From Toxotes chatareus (lineage: Eukaryota; Chordata; Actinopteri; Toxotidae): DNA of 64,000 bases. Where the stretch lies: NCBI GenBank assembly GCA_016801885.1, contig CM028884.1:5662501-5726500 (forward strand), in the 5' to 3' direction. The position numbers and the translations under genes were made by a program. Below the pieces are notes generated by a model that had not been told where the DNA came from, did not search any database, and worked only from the letters and a program-made list of their open reading frames with translations. This document shows, one piece after another, positions 52,501-63,265 of this stretch. Each line of letters opens with the position of its first letter. Position 1 is the stretch's first letter.

Positions 52501-55500
52501 TCCTTACATCTCTCCCAGTATATAATGAAGTGAGATTCTGTCTCTTTTATTCCAAAGTGAGCACAGCCTGGCCTCCCTGGGGTGCCTGTTCTGCCTGTGA
52601 TGGCCTGTTTCTGTGGCCAGGCTGTGTCCACTCCGTCTGTCATTGTCAACATTTTCCTCAGTTCTCTATCAGTCGCAGTGGTCAGGTATTCTGCCACCTC
52701 GGATTTGTTTCGTTTCAATATTTGATTTAATTTTCTTTTTCAGTTTTGAGATGATTTGGTTGAACCAGATCATTTGGTGTGGGCAGAGCTTCAGGACCAG
52801 CTGGCAGAGTTTACCCTTTGTTCGACTCTTGGCACTTAAGGGCCTTGTATTGGTAGAGGTAGTATTGAAGTGGGGGTCACTAGATCGCAGGTGTTTATAA
52901 AATTTAATGGCTTGCCTTTGAATTGCAATTATTAAAAGGTACTGGCCAAGTTCTGCTCTGCATGCATTATTTGCTGTGTGTTTAATATTATTGGGTTTAC
53001 TACTGAATTTAGAATTCTGAGCCAGGTCTTAATTGGAAAGTCAATCAGGATTTTTCTTTTGATGGTGAAAAAAGCCTTTCTTGCCTTCCCTTTCAGCTCA
53101 TCCACTGCCATGACAAAATATTCAGTGGAATTGATATTCAAGCCTAAATATGTACTGTATAATGTTTCGCATTATGTCTATATTTCCTAGTGGGAGTTTT
53201 ATTTTTCAGAGAGTTGTATTGTTATTGAAAGGTCAGTATTTTGGTCTTTTCTATATTCACAGTCAGTGCACATGTTTGCCTGAATGTCTGGAGGATGTCC
53301 AGGCTCTTTGTGGAGGGGGACAGGAGAACTAGGTCATCAGCAAACATCATTTGACTTGTCTGTGTCCTGCAGGGTTATACCAGGGGCTGTGGATTTTTGC
53401 AGCTCTTTTTCACCCATGGAGCTGTAATAACTGGTTCTTTTGTTTCCAATTTTAATTGCACATCTGTTATTCAAATACCTTGCTTTAATGAAATCATAGG
53501 TTTTACCTGTCTGTAATTCTGAGGGTCAAATTTGTCGCCACTTTTAAAAATAGGTCTAAAGAGACCTCTCTCACTGTCTCGCTCTCTCTTGGTTCCAACA
53601 CTTGTAGTTGATTCTGTATAGTGTGTGTCTTTGGTGAAACTTCCATCATTCCATGTATGGATGGATAACATTTGTTTTATAACTCCTATGGTATTACTAA
53701 TATGAGGTAATTAAGCTTAAAGATTTAGATAAATTATAATTTTGTGAGAAACATGTTTTAGGTAGATCGAGTAAATTCTTTGGAATCAGCCAGAATGACA
53801 TCTCTTTTCAGAGCTGGCAATAACTGAGAATTGCAGCACTGAATTATGTCCATGTTGAGCTCTCATTCCCTTGCAGAATATGCCTGGCAGGCACTAATGA
53901 GCTGCTGCCTTCGTACACTTAGACCAGGAGTGCACTCTGAATGATGGTATTCATGTTGGTAAATCTGGCCCTGACTAGTGGAGGTGGTCAAAAATATGCT
54001 GCATGCCAATGCCATGCCACATACTTTTGAGAAGGCAGTGCATTCACTCCACAAAAGTGAAATGAATATACTCCTACGTCAGTTAGTTTACTAAACTATC
54101 TTGACTTTTGTCAGACACACGGCCCCACAATGCAATGCACAGGGGAAAAAGTTAAAACAAGCTTTGACCAAGACTTCAGTTTGGTTTCTGTTACTTTACT
54201 TCCTATTTTCAGCAAGAAGAAAACACACATGAAATCAAACAGAGGCTTGATACCTGACTGGAATCACAACATTGTCAGTAGTAGTACACTGTCATGTTAC
54301 ACAGGTGACTCTTACACAGATGACTTTAGAATTTTAAAGTTAATATAATGTTAGCGTTGAGTTTTGTGATATAATTTCCTTGATTATGCAAATTTATGCT
54401 CTCACCAGTACATGCAGTTATAGTCATAATATAAACCAAAAACTAGAGCTAATCTGAAACACTTGGAAGTTAGCAAACAAAGTACTGCGGTATTTACTTG
54501 GCTCAGCTCGTTGCATGTCTGGCAGAGGAGTTTTTTTCCTGGTAAATGTTAATAGATGCAGGGACTTTGCCATAGCTAACTGTTTAGAGGATAAGCAAGA
54601 GCTTGTAGAAGGTCAGACTGACACCACATTAGAGGTAGCGGGTCTAAAGCTAACAAGAACCAATTTTGTCTGGATGAGAACAAGGTGACCACAACAATGT
54701 TTGTGTGTGTGTGTGTACAGGTATTATTGTTGTTTATTTGCTGCATGGGTGGTTAGAGCACATTAAGCGAGAAGCAGAGCTCTTTCTATGTCCAGATTTA
54801 AAGAAGACTGGCAGAGCAGCTGACTTTTAATTGTAGTTGACTTCAGTGTCAGACTTTTACCCCCAGGATAACAGTATTTATGTTACTCTCCTCAACAGTC
54901 TGCTGAGGTTCACCTTTGAAGCACAAACACACACGTTTCTTTTAAATTTAGAGTTAGGTTTGCGGTCTCACTTTTCTGAATTTTGCAGTGAATAACCTTC
55001 TTTTAACAAAGCTATTCAAATTTGTGATTGATACTGAAAGACAGAGAGAAGTCCAGTTAGTAAATCCAACATTATGCACAGAGCCGTTGCACAGTTCTCC
55101 TCAAATCATGTGCATAAAAGACAGGTGAACTGCTGATTAGATTCAAGATTTTGGAACCAGGACCATCTACTTTGTTTTGGTGACATGGAGAAGCACTAGC
55201 TGTGTTTAATGCTGACAGACATTGTAACATCGCTTTGATTAAGAATTTGACATTGAGTGACTATTGCTATTAATTGTTTTTGTAGTTTCCATGCACCTTT
55301 TTTATATCCCGAACACTTACAGTTGTTGACCTTTGATTATGTTAAACTGAGAACTGACACTTTGTTGCAGTGTTTGTGGCTCACACCGGACAACTTCAAA
55401 TTGGCAACAGTCTCAACAATCTTTCCTTCTTTTCCTTCATCCATCTCTCCCATAATCCCCAACTTCCTTCATCCAATTGTGCTTTTCACCCCCCTCTGTG

Positions 55501-55639
55501 TTCCACTCTTAGATCAGTAACCCCCTGTCTTCCCTCTCTACCTCTCCAGGCTTCAGGTCTTCAGCAAGAAAAGCAGGAATTCATCGGGAAGATTCTGAAT
55601 GGCACAGTTCAATTTGGAAAACTACAGGAACAAGTCAAA
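36025..55639 (+). CDS. cep89: Centrosomal protein 89 (16 exons seen, 3' end missing)
   Basis: Exons: 36025-36066, 36503-36609, 37484-37630, 38398-38590, 40139-40217, 41524-41631, 42603-42848, 43653-43795, 45129-45179, 45731-45814, 46733-46836, 48026-48141, 48394-48574, 48983-49150, 50720-50861 and 55550-55639. All junctions are GT-AG and in frame, giving 2001 nt or 667 residues. Human CEP89 (783 residues) matches at the N terminus (AVPRTPPPRSPDPSPERPR), at QELVDEND and TVHRLNVELSRYQT, and at the short exons PPWL and KYLSPLLLAYEDR. Family knowledge: CEP89 (CCDC123) is a distal-appendage protein of the mother centriole needed for cilium formation, with a reported mitochondrial role. The last seen exon ends in phase 0 at a conserved point (KLQEQVK; human KLEEKVK). 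The following ~115-140 residues of human have no counterpart that I could find up to 64000, so the gene is partial here. The weakest splice site is the exon 5 donor (GTATTG), which lies in a hairpin. Confidence 0.93.
38076..38275. mobile_element. MITE-like element, copy 1 (cep89 intron 3)
   Basis: The left end CATTTTGACATGTCACAGCA and the reverse complement of the right end, CATTTTAACTTGCCATACTA, form terminal inverted repeats of about 30 bases around a 200-bp unit. The interior has no coding capacity. Its ends and parts of its interior match two other blocks at 38808-38988 and 51886-52082, so this is a dispersed family. Confidence 0.75.
38808..38988. mobile_element. MITE-like element, copy 2, decayed (cep89 intron 4)
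   Basis: The left part reads GTTACAGCAGGAACAGCACA followed by GGTGTAA. The right part, reverse complemented, gives CTGTCATAACACGAAAACCA. Both are diverged versions of the family ends. It lies about 530 bases downstream of copy 1 with exon 4 between them. Confidence 0.5.
40215..40275. repeat. Perfect 23-bp inverted repeat spanning the cep89 exon 5 donor
   Basis: The arms 40215-40237 and 40253-40275 are exact reverse complements with a 15-base spacer. The left arm begins ATGGTATTGATAGATACTGT. It includes the last three bases of exon 5 and the whole 5' splice site (GTATTG from 40218). If splicing fails, translation runs on for ten codons and meets TAG at 40247-40249, inside the loop. Whether it is a regulatory hairpin, a small-RNA precursor or an assembly artefact cannot be told from sequence alone. 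Confidence 0.95.
43653..55639 (+). CDS. cep89: cep89 exons 8-16: coiled-coil part
   Basis: These exons encode residues ~307-667, almost all heptad-rich coiled coil rich in E, K, Q and L. Conserved anchors are QELVDENDALKLTVHRLNVE (exon 8), SPLLLAYEDR (exon 10), VSKQLMLLEAE (exon 13), ISQERDQLL (exon 15) and GKLQEQVK (exon 16). In exon 12 the human EEWRQLQ tryptophan is replaced by cysteine (DCHQLRE), across a split codon at the exon 11/12 junction. Exon 16 is separated from exon 15 by a 4.7-kb intron enlarged by mobile elements. Confidence 0.9.
46851..46880. repeat. (GT)n microsatellite beside the cep89 exon 11 donor
   Basis: The repeat begins 14 bases after the donor at 46836/46837. Confidence 0.95.
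49512..49562. repeat. (GT)n microsatellite in cep89 intron 14
   Basis: A GT run with one interruption (GTGG), followed directly by a SINE-like block. Confidence 0.95.
49610..49835 (+). mobile_element. Degenerate SINE-like block (cep89 intron 14)
   Basis: The block contains GGTCACCAGTTTGATCCCTG, which resembles a polymerase III B box, then CCCTTGAGAAAGGCCTTAAA, a phrase frequent in teleost SINE bodies, and ends CTTTCCTGAAAAGGATCTGA with ACAAATAAA. A partial second copy of the last nine bases follows. No target-site duplication was confirmed. Confidence 0.45.
51216..51250. repeat. (AAT)n microsatellite
   Basis: Trinucleotide AAT run with one C interruption, in cep89 intron 15. Confidence 0.9.
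51886..52082. mobile_element. MITE-like element, copy 3 (cep89 intron 15)
   Basis: The left end contains TTGTCACAGCAGAAAAAGCA followed by CAGGTG. The right end, reverse complemented, reads CATTTTAACTTGTCATAGCA followed by GGAAAAGCACAG. The interior shares TTTCATGGTCCTGGTAT and GCCATCATTAA-type segments with copy 1. The unit is about 197 bp, the same size as copy 1. Confidence 0.72.
52430..53680 (-). mobile_element. Decayed LINE retrotransposon fragment, reverse transcriptase region
   Basis: On the minus strand, in order, the pieces are: a fingers motif IFKSGDKFDPQNYR (about 53530-53575); the catalytic box FADDLVLLSPSTKS with both aspartates (around 53320-53345); a downstream segment with AVDELKGKARKAFFTIKRK (about 53050-53110); and a C-terminal part with HFGIKETESHF and CKDLRETY (about 52480-52570). 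This order is that of a non-LTR retrotransposon ORF2. Only ~200 bases separate the fingers and palm motifs, so an internal deletion is likely, and several stops and frameshifts are present. The motif style resembles jockey/I-type fish LINEs, but the clade is not certain. Confidence 0.85.
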
Positions 55640-56274
55640 GTAAGTTCCTTTATTCAAACATCACTTTCTCTCTACAATCAACCCCTATGAAAGGCCCATT
55701 TTATCATGAGAATTATGTATTGGCAAAACCTTGCTCACTGACTTTTATTGAATTTGGTGTTTCTTTGAGCAGCCTGTGTGGAGAATTAGGATTTAACCAC
55801 ATCTGCTGAATTGGAAAATTCGATAGTTCTGCAAGACTACTCTGTTAAATGGCAAGTTAATTCAGTCTTAACCCCTGATGCCAGGCCAGCTTGTGAGGCT
55901 CCAACTTTGACTCAGCTGGTGCTTAAACCAACCAGACTGAAACACAGCATTTCACCTAAACTTCATTTTCCCCATCATGCCCCTCCACTCTACTTCCTAT
56001 TGATCTGTCCACTTCACTGCACTTGATAAACTATCTATTCTCAGCTTTCAGTTCTCAGAAGGTATAAACTGATGAACAGACGTGTCTCTCAGATTGCCAT
56101 CTCCTGAGCTGGGCTTTTTGGATAGTTTTTCCTGGTCTTTAATAGTGTAGAATCACACTACACACAGCAGGATAAATGTAAAGAAGACATCCGCATAATG
56201 ATAATGATCAACAATAATAGCACTGACTCTGTGTGTATTGGTCTGCAGAGAATGAGAAGTGCTGTAAATGTACG

Positions 56275-56329
56275 CTTGATAAGTAGTATGACACAATGTG
56301 TAGACATTTGCGTCATAGTACTTATCAAG
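56275..56329. repeat. 18-bp inverted repeat
   Basis: CTTGATAAGTAGTATGAC (56275-56292) and the reverse complement of 56312-56329 differ at a single position, with a 19-base loop. A partial direct repeat (AAGTAGTATGA) follows the right arm. Confidence 0.85.
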
Positions 56330-58370
56330 TAGTATGAAATCACTTTGTTTGAGTGCACTATCTCTATAATAATTATGTCACTAAGCTGAACAGAACACTC
56401 GGGAGCAGTGGGAGAGAGTTTCCACACTTGTTTTTCTGTTTAATATCTCGTGATAATTTATGAATTCAAATATTTATCATTTCTGGAGCACATTATTGTA
56501 CATGGATGTTTGTTTTTTTTTTTTACTAAGTGGTAGATATCAGAACAGGAACAACCTGTTTTCTCCTCTTGTGCTTCACAAAAACTGCATGGATTCCATG
56601 ACTTTCTGTAGAAATAAAATGAACCCACTTTAGTGAGTCACCATGGTTACCTTTTCTACATCTACCTACAGTGCCATCTTGGTTTGAATCTTACCACTAC
56701 GGTTGACACTTGTCCTGCAACACCAGCTGGTACAGCCTCTGTATGTTTGCGTGTTTATTTGTTTGTTTGCTATGCTAAACGTGCACATGACGTTAGTCTT
56801 TCACTATTGGTGCCGTGCTCTAGGGCTAGTGCTCTTGGTGTGTTCCAGCTGTCAGCAGCGCTTGTCAATCAAGCCGCAGCAGGGAAAAACATCTCAGCGG
56901 TTCTGACAATTTTATTAGTGTCTCTATAGCAACAGCCCAGAGAGAAAGAGGTGTGTGTTTCTGTGTGTGAATGTGAGTTCTATTGGTGGTGAGTTCTATC
57001 AGACCATTGAAAGAGGAGAGCTGTAGATGTGTGGAAGGACATTATTCCCTTCCTCCTTTTATTCGTCATTAGTGTACTTCTTCATCCCCCGCCAGCGAAA
57101 CAAGAGATTAACTGCGATAACACTTAAAGGTCCTTGAAGGTGCTGCAGAGGTTATACTTGAGCAAAACCACTGACTGTGATAGACCTGCCACAATGCAAT
57201 AAATTGGTCACGCATCATCAAGTATATGCCTTCATTAAATACCAAAAAAGGCCTGCACCTGCACAGATTATTCATGTCATTGAATAAGCTGTCTCTATGT
57301 GTTTAATCTGTCTTTTCTGGAATAATTGCACATGAAGTGTGAAAATTTTTTTTTTTAAATGTTCATCACTAGATAAATGAGCTTGATCTATAACCATCTT
57401 GTTACTCATTTTTTTCCAACCAAAACCCAAAGACACTGAATTCACAATAAAACAAAGAAAAAGAGCAAATTGTGGTTACCTTAGTTATGTGCATTCCTGG
57501 AGATTCCAGCTATTTTTTTTTCTTATATCAAAGAAGTCATGTTTGCAGTCGTTCATTCACTTTATGAAAGTGGCATGTGGGAAGTTTGCACTGCACTGGA
57601 GAACATCCTTCCTTCAACCAACCTCTTATTGACTTCACTGTCAAACACTGCAGGGGCCAGAAACATGTAGGAAAAAACAGAAATCAACTCAAACAGGCCA
57701 AACACAGGTTCACATTAGCCAGAGCGAGACGTATTGAGCCTTTACACATGGGTAAGACAACATTGATACAGAGGCACAATTCAGCCATAATAATTTCTTT
57801 GTCATAGTTACTGCATTTGATTTTGCATTGTCGAGTTAGTTATGTGGTTAGTATTGAGCCATCTGTTTGCTGAGAATTACATTTGTTATGATTATATACA
57901 ACCTGTGGTGTTGTTTGTGTAGGATTTAGCTTCACCGATAATTTTTTCTTTTAATTTCAAGCGTGCTGAGACATTTGAGTGGTGACTTGATCTCATTTGA
58001 CTTTTAAATTTTTAAATTTTTATAGTGTTGCGATTACTTGTAGTTCACTGTATGAGCAAAATGATGCAATGCCTGATTACAATGTCTCAGTGGTTGCAAC
58101 TAGTTTTTGCTCAAGATTTTGATTCTGCACAGGGCTGCATCAGTGTTATTATTCTTGTCAGCTTTCTACATTTCAGTGGGTAGTTACAGAATTCTCTGCT
58201 TTCCAGGGGCCTTTGAACCTCGACAACAAACAAATTAAAGAAAGGAAACATTTTGGTTTGAGGTTTGCCACTTACAGGTAGTAAATAATATATATTATCA
58301 AAATTGCCAGTTACTCACAGATTCACAGCACAAAAACCCCATGCCAGAGAAGAGGATGGTGAGCATATAC

Positions 58371-58539
58371 AGCAGTGTTTCCCATACACTGATTTATTTG
58401 TGGCAACCACACCACAATATCAACATTGACCTCCACATATTGATTTTGTATTTTTTTTACTATTTAAGATGGGTAAAATCTTATTTCACAGTAGAGCTGC
58501 ATGCAGTGCATGGGTTTACTCAGCCCCTCCTAGCACCAG

Positions 58540-58573
<34 letters not shown>

Positions 58574-58925
58574 ATTGACAACAGACCTATCTATGAATAG
58601 CCCCTCTCCTCCCTGCACACTCTGAATCAAACATAAATCCTCCAACCAGAATGACCATTCTGGCTGTTTGTCCCTCTGAGGCAACACATGGAGAGTCTCA
58701 TGAAAAAAGGGCCCCTACAGCAGCAGGTTCGCTATCCAGTTCATTTGTTTAGAATATTTCCAGTTTTCAACCACTGCTGCTGTGGCAGCTAAAGCAGAAA
58801 GAGAGGGCCAGGAAGGGATAACTGTAGCTAATGAAGAGACAGGTGTAGGAGAGGAAGAGGACAGCAGCCAACATGCCGCTGTGGGAGCATGTGAGTTGAT
58901 GATGTCCACTCAGTTAAAATGACAG
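58371..58925. mobile_element. Probable hAT-type DNA transposon remnant
   Basis: CAGTGTTTCCCATACACTGA at 58371 is a typical hAT-family terminal sequence in fish, and the next ~70 bases (TTATTTGTGGC, AATATCAACATTGACC) fit the same subterminal region. Further in, the plus strand keeps open frames with alanine- and glutamate-rich sequence (58760-58922) that could be the start of a transposase. The opposite terminus was not found, so the right limit is a guess. Confidence 0.45.
58539..58573. repeat. (CT)n microsatellite
   Basis: CT run with one TT interruption, inside the hAT-like block. Confidence 0.9.
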
Positions 58926-60884
58926 TAAAAGTCCACAAGATGGTGGCCTCATTTCACTGACCTTTATAGTCAAATATTCCATTTTAAAGCTCAATTATAT
59001 TCTGAAAGACATTGAAATGGAGTTTCAAATGTTGTACTTTTTTTTTTCCTAACCATTTACTTGCCACAGTCCCTTTTGTATTGTACTGCAGCTCATGGGG
59101 TCTGCTGAACTTGATGAGATTCTCATCCTCACAGCAGTTAGCAGGTGGGAATTGGAAAAAAAGTTTTTTCACACAAATGAAATGAAATACAGTACTAGCA
59201 AATACCAGTAGTTTCTTTCTTTTTAGTGACCAACTAAAAACTCAACTATAGATTTCATTCGATTGTTATTAACCTATAGTGATTGTAATGCATGTTGCTG
59301 CCTTGTGAATTGAAAAGTGAGGGATTGTGTGTAAAGTGTGTGCTATAAAGAGAGGACATATTGTTACTACATTATTCATGTCAAATTAAAATTCATGCCC
59401 CCATCTTTTTGAAACACCTGAAAATGTTGAATATTTTAGTGAGTGTATGTATAAATATAGCCAGATCACAAGTTTGCATGACCCGTGCTGCTTGACGTCA
59501 GTGTGAGATGACTTTCAGCCTTTTTTTTCTTTAAAAATTCTCCTCCATTCTTTGCATGTCTTTTCCAAAAACTTTTACATGTACAACAGTGATTAACCTT
59601 AATCATATGATCATAGGAATATTTGCTCCTTCTGTTGCCTGTGTGCTGTGAGATCTGACCTTCAGTCTTTGGTGCTTATTGAAGAAATTAATCATTTTTC
59701 CCCTCATCTCATTGGATCAGATAATAATTAGATAATTGTGTCAGATTGGGCTTGAAGGAGCTTTTCTTAGGTTTTCTCTGCCGCTGAACAGCTTTTTTTT
59801 TGCCAGGAGCTGCTAAATGTCTTTTAGTTGTGTTTACAAGACAAAAGGTTATAATATCAGAAAGTGACGAGATGGGCTGACCAGTCCAGGGCTGGCTGGT
59901 TAGCCTGCTAACTTCAGCAGAAGAAAAGAAGTGTTAAGAGACAGAAGCTAAACAAGAGTTAACATTAGCATTCTTTATTATCACATCTTGTCCTTGATAA
60001 ACTACACTACACTACATACTGTCAACTATGATAATTGGTACCATTTTCAAAGAAACAGTCCCTATAAAAACATGAGGTCAGTGACGTCTGTGGATTATCC
60101 CTCGTAACCAGGACAGTGTACTATGTTCATTGGTCTTATATTTGGACCAATGGTAATTCTCTTTTCAGATGTAGGAGAGGACAGTTTTTTTTTATGTAAC
60201 CTGCCACTCAACTGAAAAAGATGAAAGACAGGGTCCTGTAGATGTCGGACAGTACAGCCAGCAGGACAAACGCTCCACTGACAAGTACTCTAACAGCTCT
60301 GCCAGTCAGGCAGAAAAATAAAATATCTTTCTACTGTCTGACCTGCTGCCATTGTCTGTCATCTCTCATTTCTGTGTTTCTTTTTTCTGTCTTAGTTTGT
60401 GTGCCTCTTGCTGATTACACTGTATAAAACAGTCTCAGCACTTTATTATTCCTTTATTACTGTATATCTTTGACCATCACAGTACTTTAAAAAAGACTGA
60501 TTCATATTTGTCAAGTAAGGAATGCTATTACCCTGACTTATTACCACTATCCATGAAAGACATGGTTCTTTTGTTATCTGTCTCTTGACCTGTCACTATT
60601 TTTTTGACTCCTAACAGTAAGCTCATGCAGCTAGACCCTTATCTCAGCAAGCCCAACACTTTCTGTGAAAGTACTAATAAGCTCTCACCTTTTTTTATTG
60701 GTTTGAATTCTAACACCAGCACCTAGTCTTTTTGAGTTTGATGAGACAGACTGTGCAAGATTAAACAGTGATGACAGCAATGTTGATTGTGTTACTTGTT
60801 GATATTCAAAAAGTGAACTTGATGAATTAAAGCAGCCCATAATAAGCACACAAGCCATGTATAGAAAATAATTCTCCATTTATT

Positions 60885-63265
60885 TCATTCTCTAGTAGCA
60901 TCTTTTATCAGAAGCGTGGCACTAAGCTGAGAGCTTCAGTCACACAGGAAACATAGAAGTGAGTATAGAGACAGGTAGAGAAACAAAGATAGGAAGAAAG
61001 AAAATAGAAAGTAAGTCCTGGACTTATACAGGATGGGTTTAGCATAAAGTGTTTTCCAAAATGCTACATTTCCATTTTAATGAAAAAATATCAGTACCTG
61101 AAGTTTATCATCCAATATATCTAAAAGTAATCAGTCCATGGCCCTCAGTTATCAGAGTTGTACTGAAAAGGTCCTAAATTGAATGAATGTGGAGTCCTTG
61201 TGAGTACAAGAAAGTTGGTAATTGTCATTGTCGTGTAAATAACTGCTCGAAACACCACCACCTTCACTTACATAATGAAACACCCCTAAAAAGCAATTTA
61301 TAGTCTAACTCTTCCTTTTAACTCATTGCTGTCTCAGAAAACAAACAGCAGAATTTATATTGAGGATGCAGAAGTAAAAGGAAAACTCCTTTTTGGAAAC
61401 CACAGGAGAGGCTTAAAGCTACAGGAGACTTCATTGACAGCTTTGAAATGACATTTAAATGTTTACACCGCAAGTTATTGTGACTTTTAGTCAGAAGTTC
61501 ATATGCCAGGATCGTACACATATTGGAGCTTTTCTCTGACATGAATCAAGATAGCACATAAATAATACACACAACCTTGAGGTGCCACACAGTAACACAT
61601 CCACATGGATTAGGTATGGCAGTATGTGCACCAGGTTATCCAATGTGAAGGTTAACAGAGGACTCCCATAAGCACAAACTGTACCTTTGAGCCAAATGAG
61701 CTTTTTACAACCTGTACCAAAAAAACCAAGCAGCCTTGCTACATTCAACCCAACAAGAAGCTGGAGGTTGTTGAGCTTAATATTTAAAGAGTACAAAAAA
61801 ACCTGAGATATGAATCTGGCTTTTGTGTTAGATGTACCAAACACTGTAGACTCAACACAACAACCTGAATGGTATGTGAGTATTTATTTGAAGCAGAGAG
61901 AAAAAGAGAGGGAAGGAGAAGGGCACATTCAATATTCAACACCAACAACCTCATCACACATACTGTGTGTTCAAAGCTACTGCTGTGACTGTGACAGTAA
62001 AACAAAAGTATTATTTGCCAATTCATTCATTAAATTTGGTCATTTTCTTTTGCATTAAAATGTTTATTGCATTGCAACTATAATTTTTATTCCTCATTTG
62101 GAACATCTGGAATTTCTGTGGTAAAAATTCAGCCAAATGGACAGTTTTTTTTTCAGTGTCAGGATAAAAAGATGTTGCAACAGACTTATATCAACAGGTT
62201 CAATAGACTGATATCTTTCAACCTATAGATGTTCGTGCCAATGCATTTCCTTCATACAACATTCATTTAGTGATGATATTTTCAGGAGCTAATGGCAAGA
62301 CTAGTATCACAGTTAACATCCATTCAGTTCTGGGTTGCCTGTAGCATAAATGCTGGTGTATAGTTTTGAAGAACACTCCTTAACACACAAAGAAATGGTT
62401 TCATTTGAAAATATTTTCAAATTTAAAATGAAAATAAGTTTTCACTGTCAATCAATGTCTTTGTGGTGCCTTTGCTTTTAATTTCAAATCACCTACAACA
62501 CTGATTTCCTCCCTTTTTGCTACTGACAATTGGCAATTTTCCAGACATGATTTAATGCAGTTGTTAATTGATTTAATTATAGCCCAAGAAAACCAAGTAA
62601 ATTACCAGACTTTGAATGTAGACAATCGATTGATTTTTTTTTTCTTAATTGTTTGCTCGTGTGGTGTATGGTATGTCAGTTGTAGTGCTCACTTTTCAAC
62701 TCAAGGTGCTGTATGTATTAATGGCTTAAAGCTGAATCAAAATCTACAGACATCCTAAAGTAAAGTTAAAAATTAGTAAATCCCACCATTCAGTTAAAAA
62801 TGGTTGCAAGATTTTTGTAGATGTACAACATTGATAAATGAGGGCCTAGGATTTCATCAGCGCTTTTATTGTGTAAGTCAAAGAGTAAAGGTCTGCTCTC
62901 AAGTTTTATGATAAACTAGGTCATACACACAACATTGAACAATTAAGGTCACAGAAATACATCACAGAAATAGGTACAGTCTGCTCCCACTAACAGAGTT
63001 TGTCAGTGGCTCTTGCCAGACTAGTTTCTGAGTTTCATTAGTCAGCTGGAAAGTGTGGACCATCACTGAAGATGGTCTTCCTAAGTCTTGTGGCTGGCCC
63101 ATTATTTGCATGAAAATAACTGACTGGTAGCCAGTCAGTCTCCTGTTGAGGAAAGGGCATTACCTTCACTTTTTGGCATCATATCTATCTACATAACAAA
63201 CCAAATACCTGTTTTCTGCAGCTGACTTTATCCCATCCAAGGACCACTGGTTTGGTAGCCTCGTA
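60885..63265 (-). other. Possible 3' UTR of the RNF182-like gene
   Basis: No coding signal is seen. Reverse-strand AATAAA signals occur at 62865-62870, 62063-62068 and 60879-60884. Any of them could end a transcript that starts beyond the right edge, giving a 3' UTR of 0.4-2.4 kb. Long 3' UTRs are usual for RNF182 relatives. Which signal is used cannot be decided here. Confidence 0.4.

Larger units (their letters stand above)
50862..55549 (+). other. cep89: cep89 intron 15, enlarged by mobile elements
   Basis: This 4.7-kb intron separates exons 15 and 16. It contains the AAT microsatellite, MITE copy 3 and the LINE remnant. The part from 53700 to 55549 shows nothing recognisable. Confidence 0.75.
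55640..60880. other. Downstream of cep89 exon 16: intron or intergenic
   Basis: I searched this stretch for the remaining cep89 exons (the human counterpart has a coiled coil followed by WESTFRENRRIRELL) and found none. It contains a hairpin at 56275-56329, a hAT-like block at about 58371-58925 and simple repeats. A ~40-codon open stretch at about 60196-60318 ends in TAA with an overlapping AATAAA, but it is not recognisable. If cep89 continues beyond 64000, all of this is intron 16. Confidence 0.55.

Noticed and set aside
57646..57738. Possible cep89 exon starting GPETCRKKQK after CTGCAG
   Set aside because: The phase fits and it is lysine-rich, but it reaches TGA without a good donor and does not resemble the conserved human GYKKQAALKLGD segment.
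58327..58356. Thirty-base mini-exon CACAAAAACCCC..., bounded by AG and GTGAGC
   Set aside because: Correct phase and sites by chance are likely for 30 bases. The residues HKNPMPEKRM match nothing known in CEP89.
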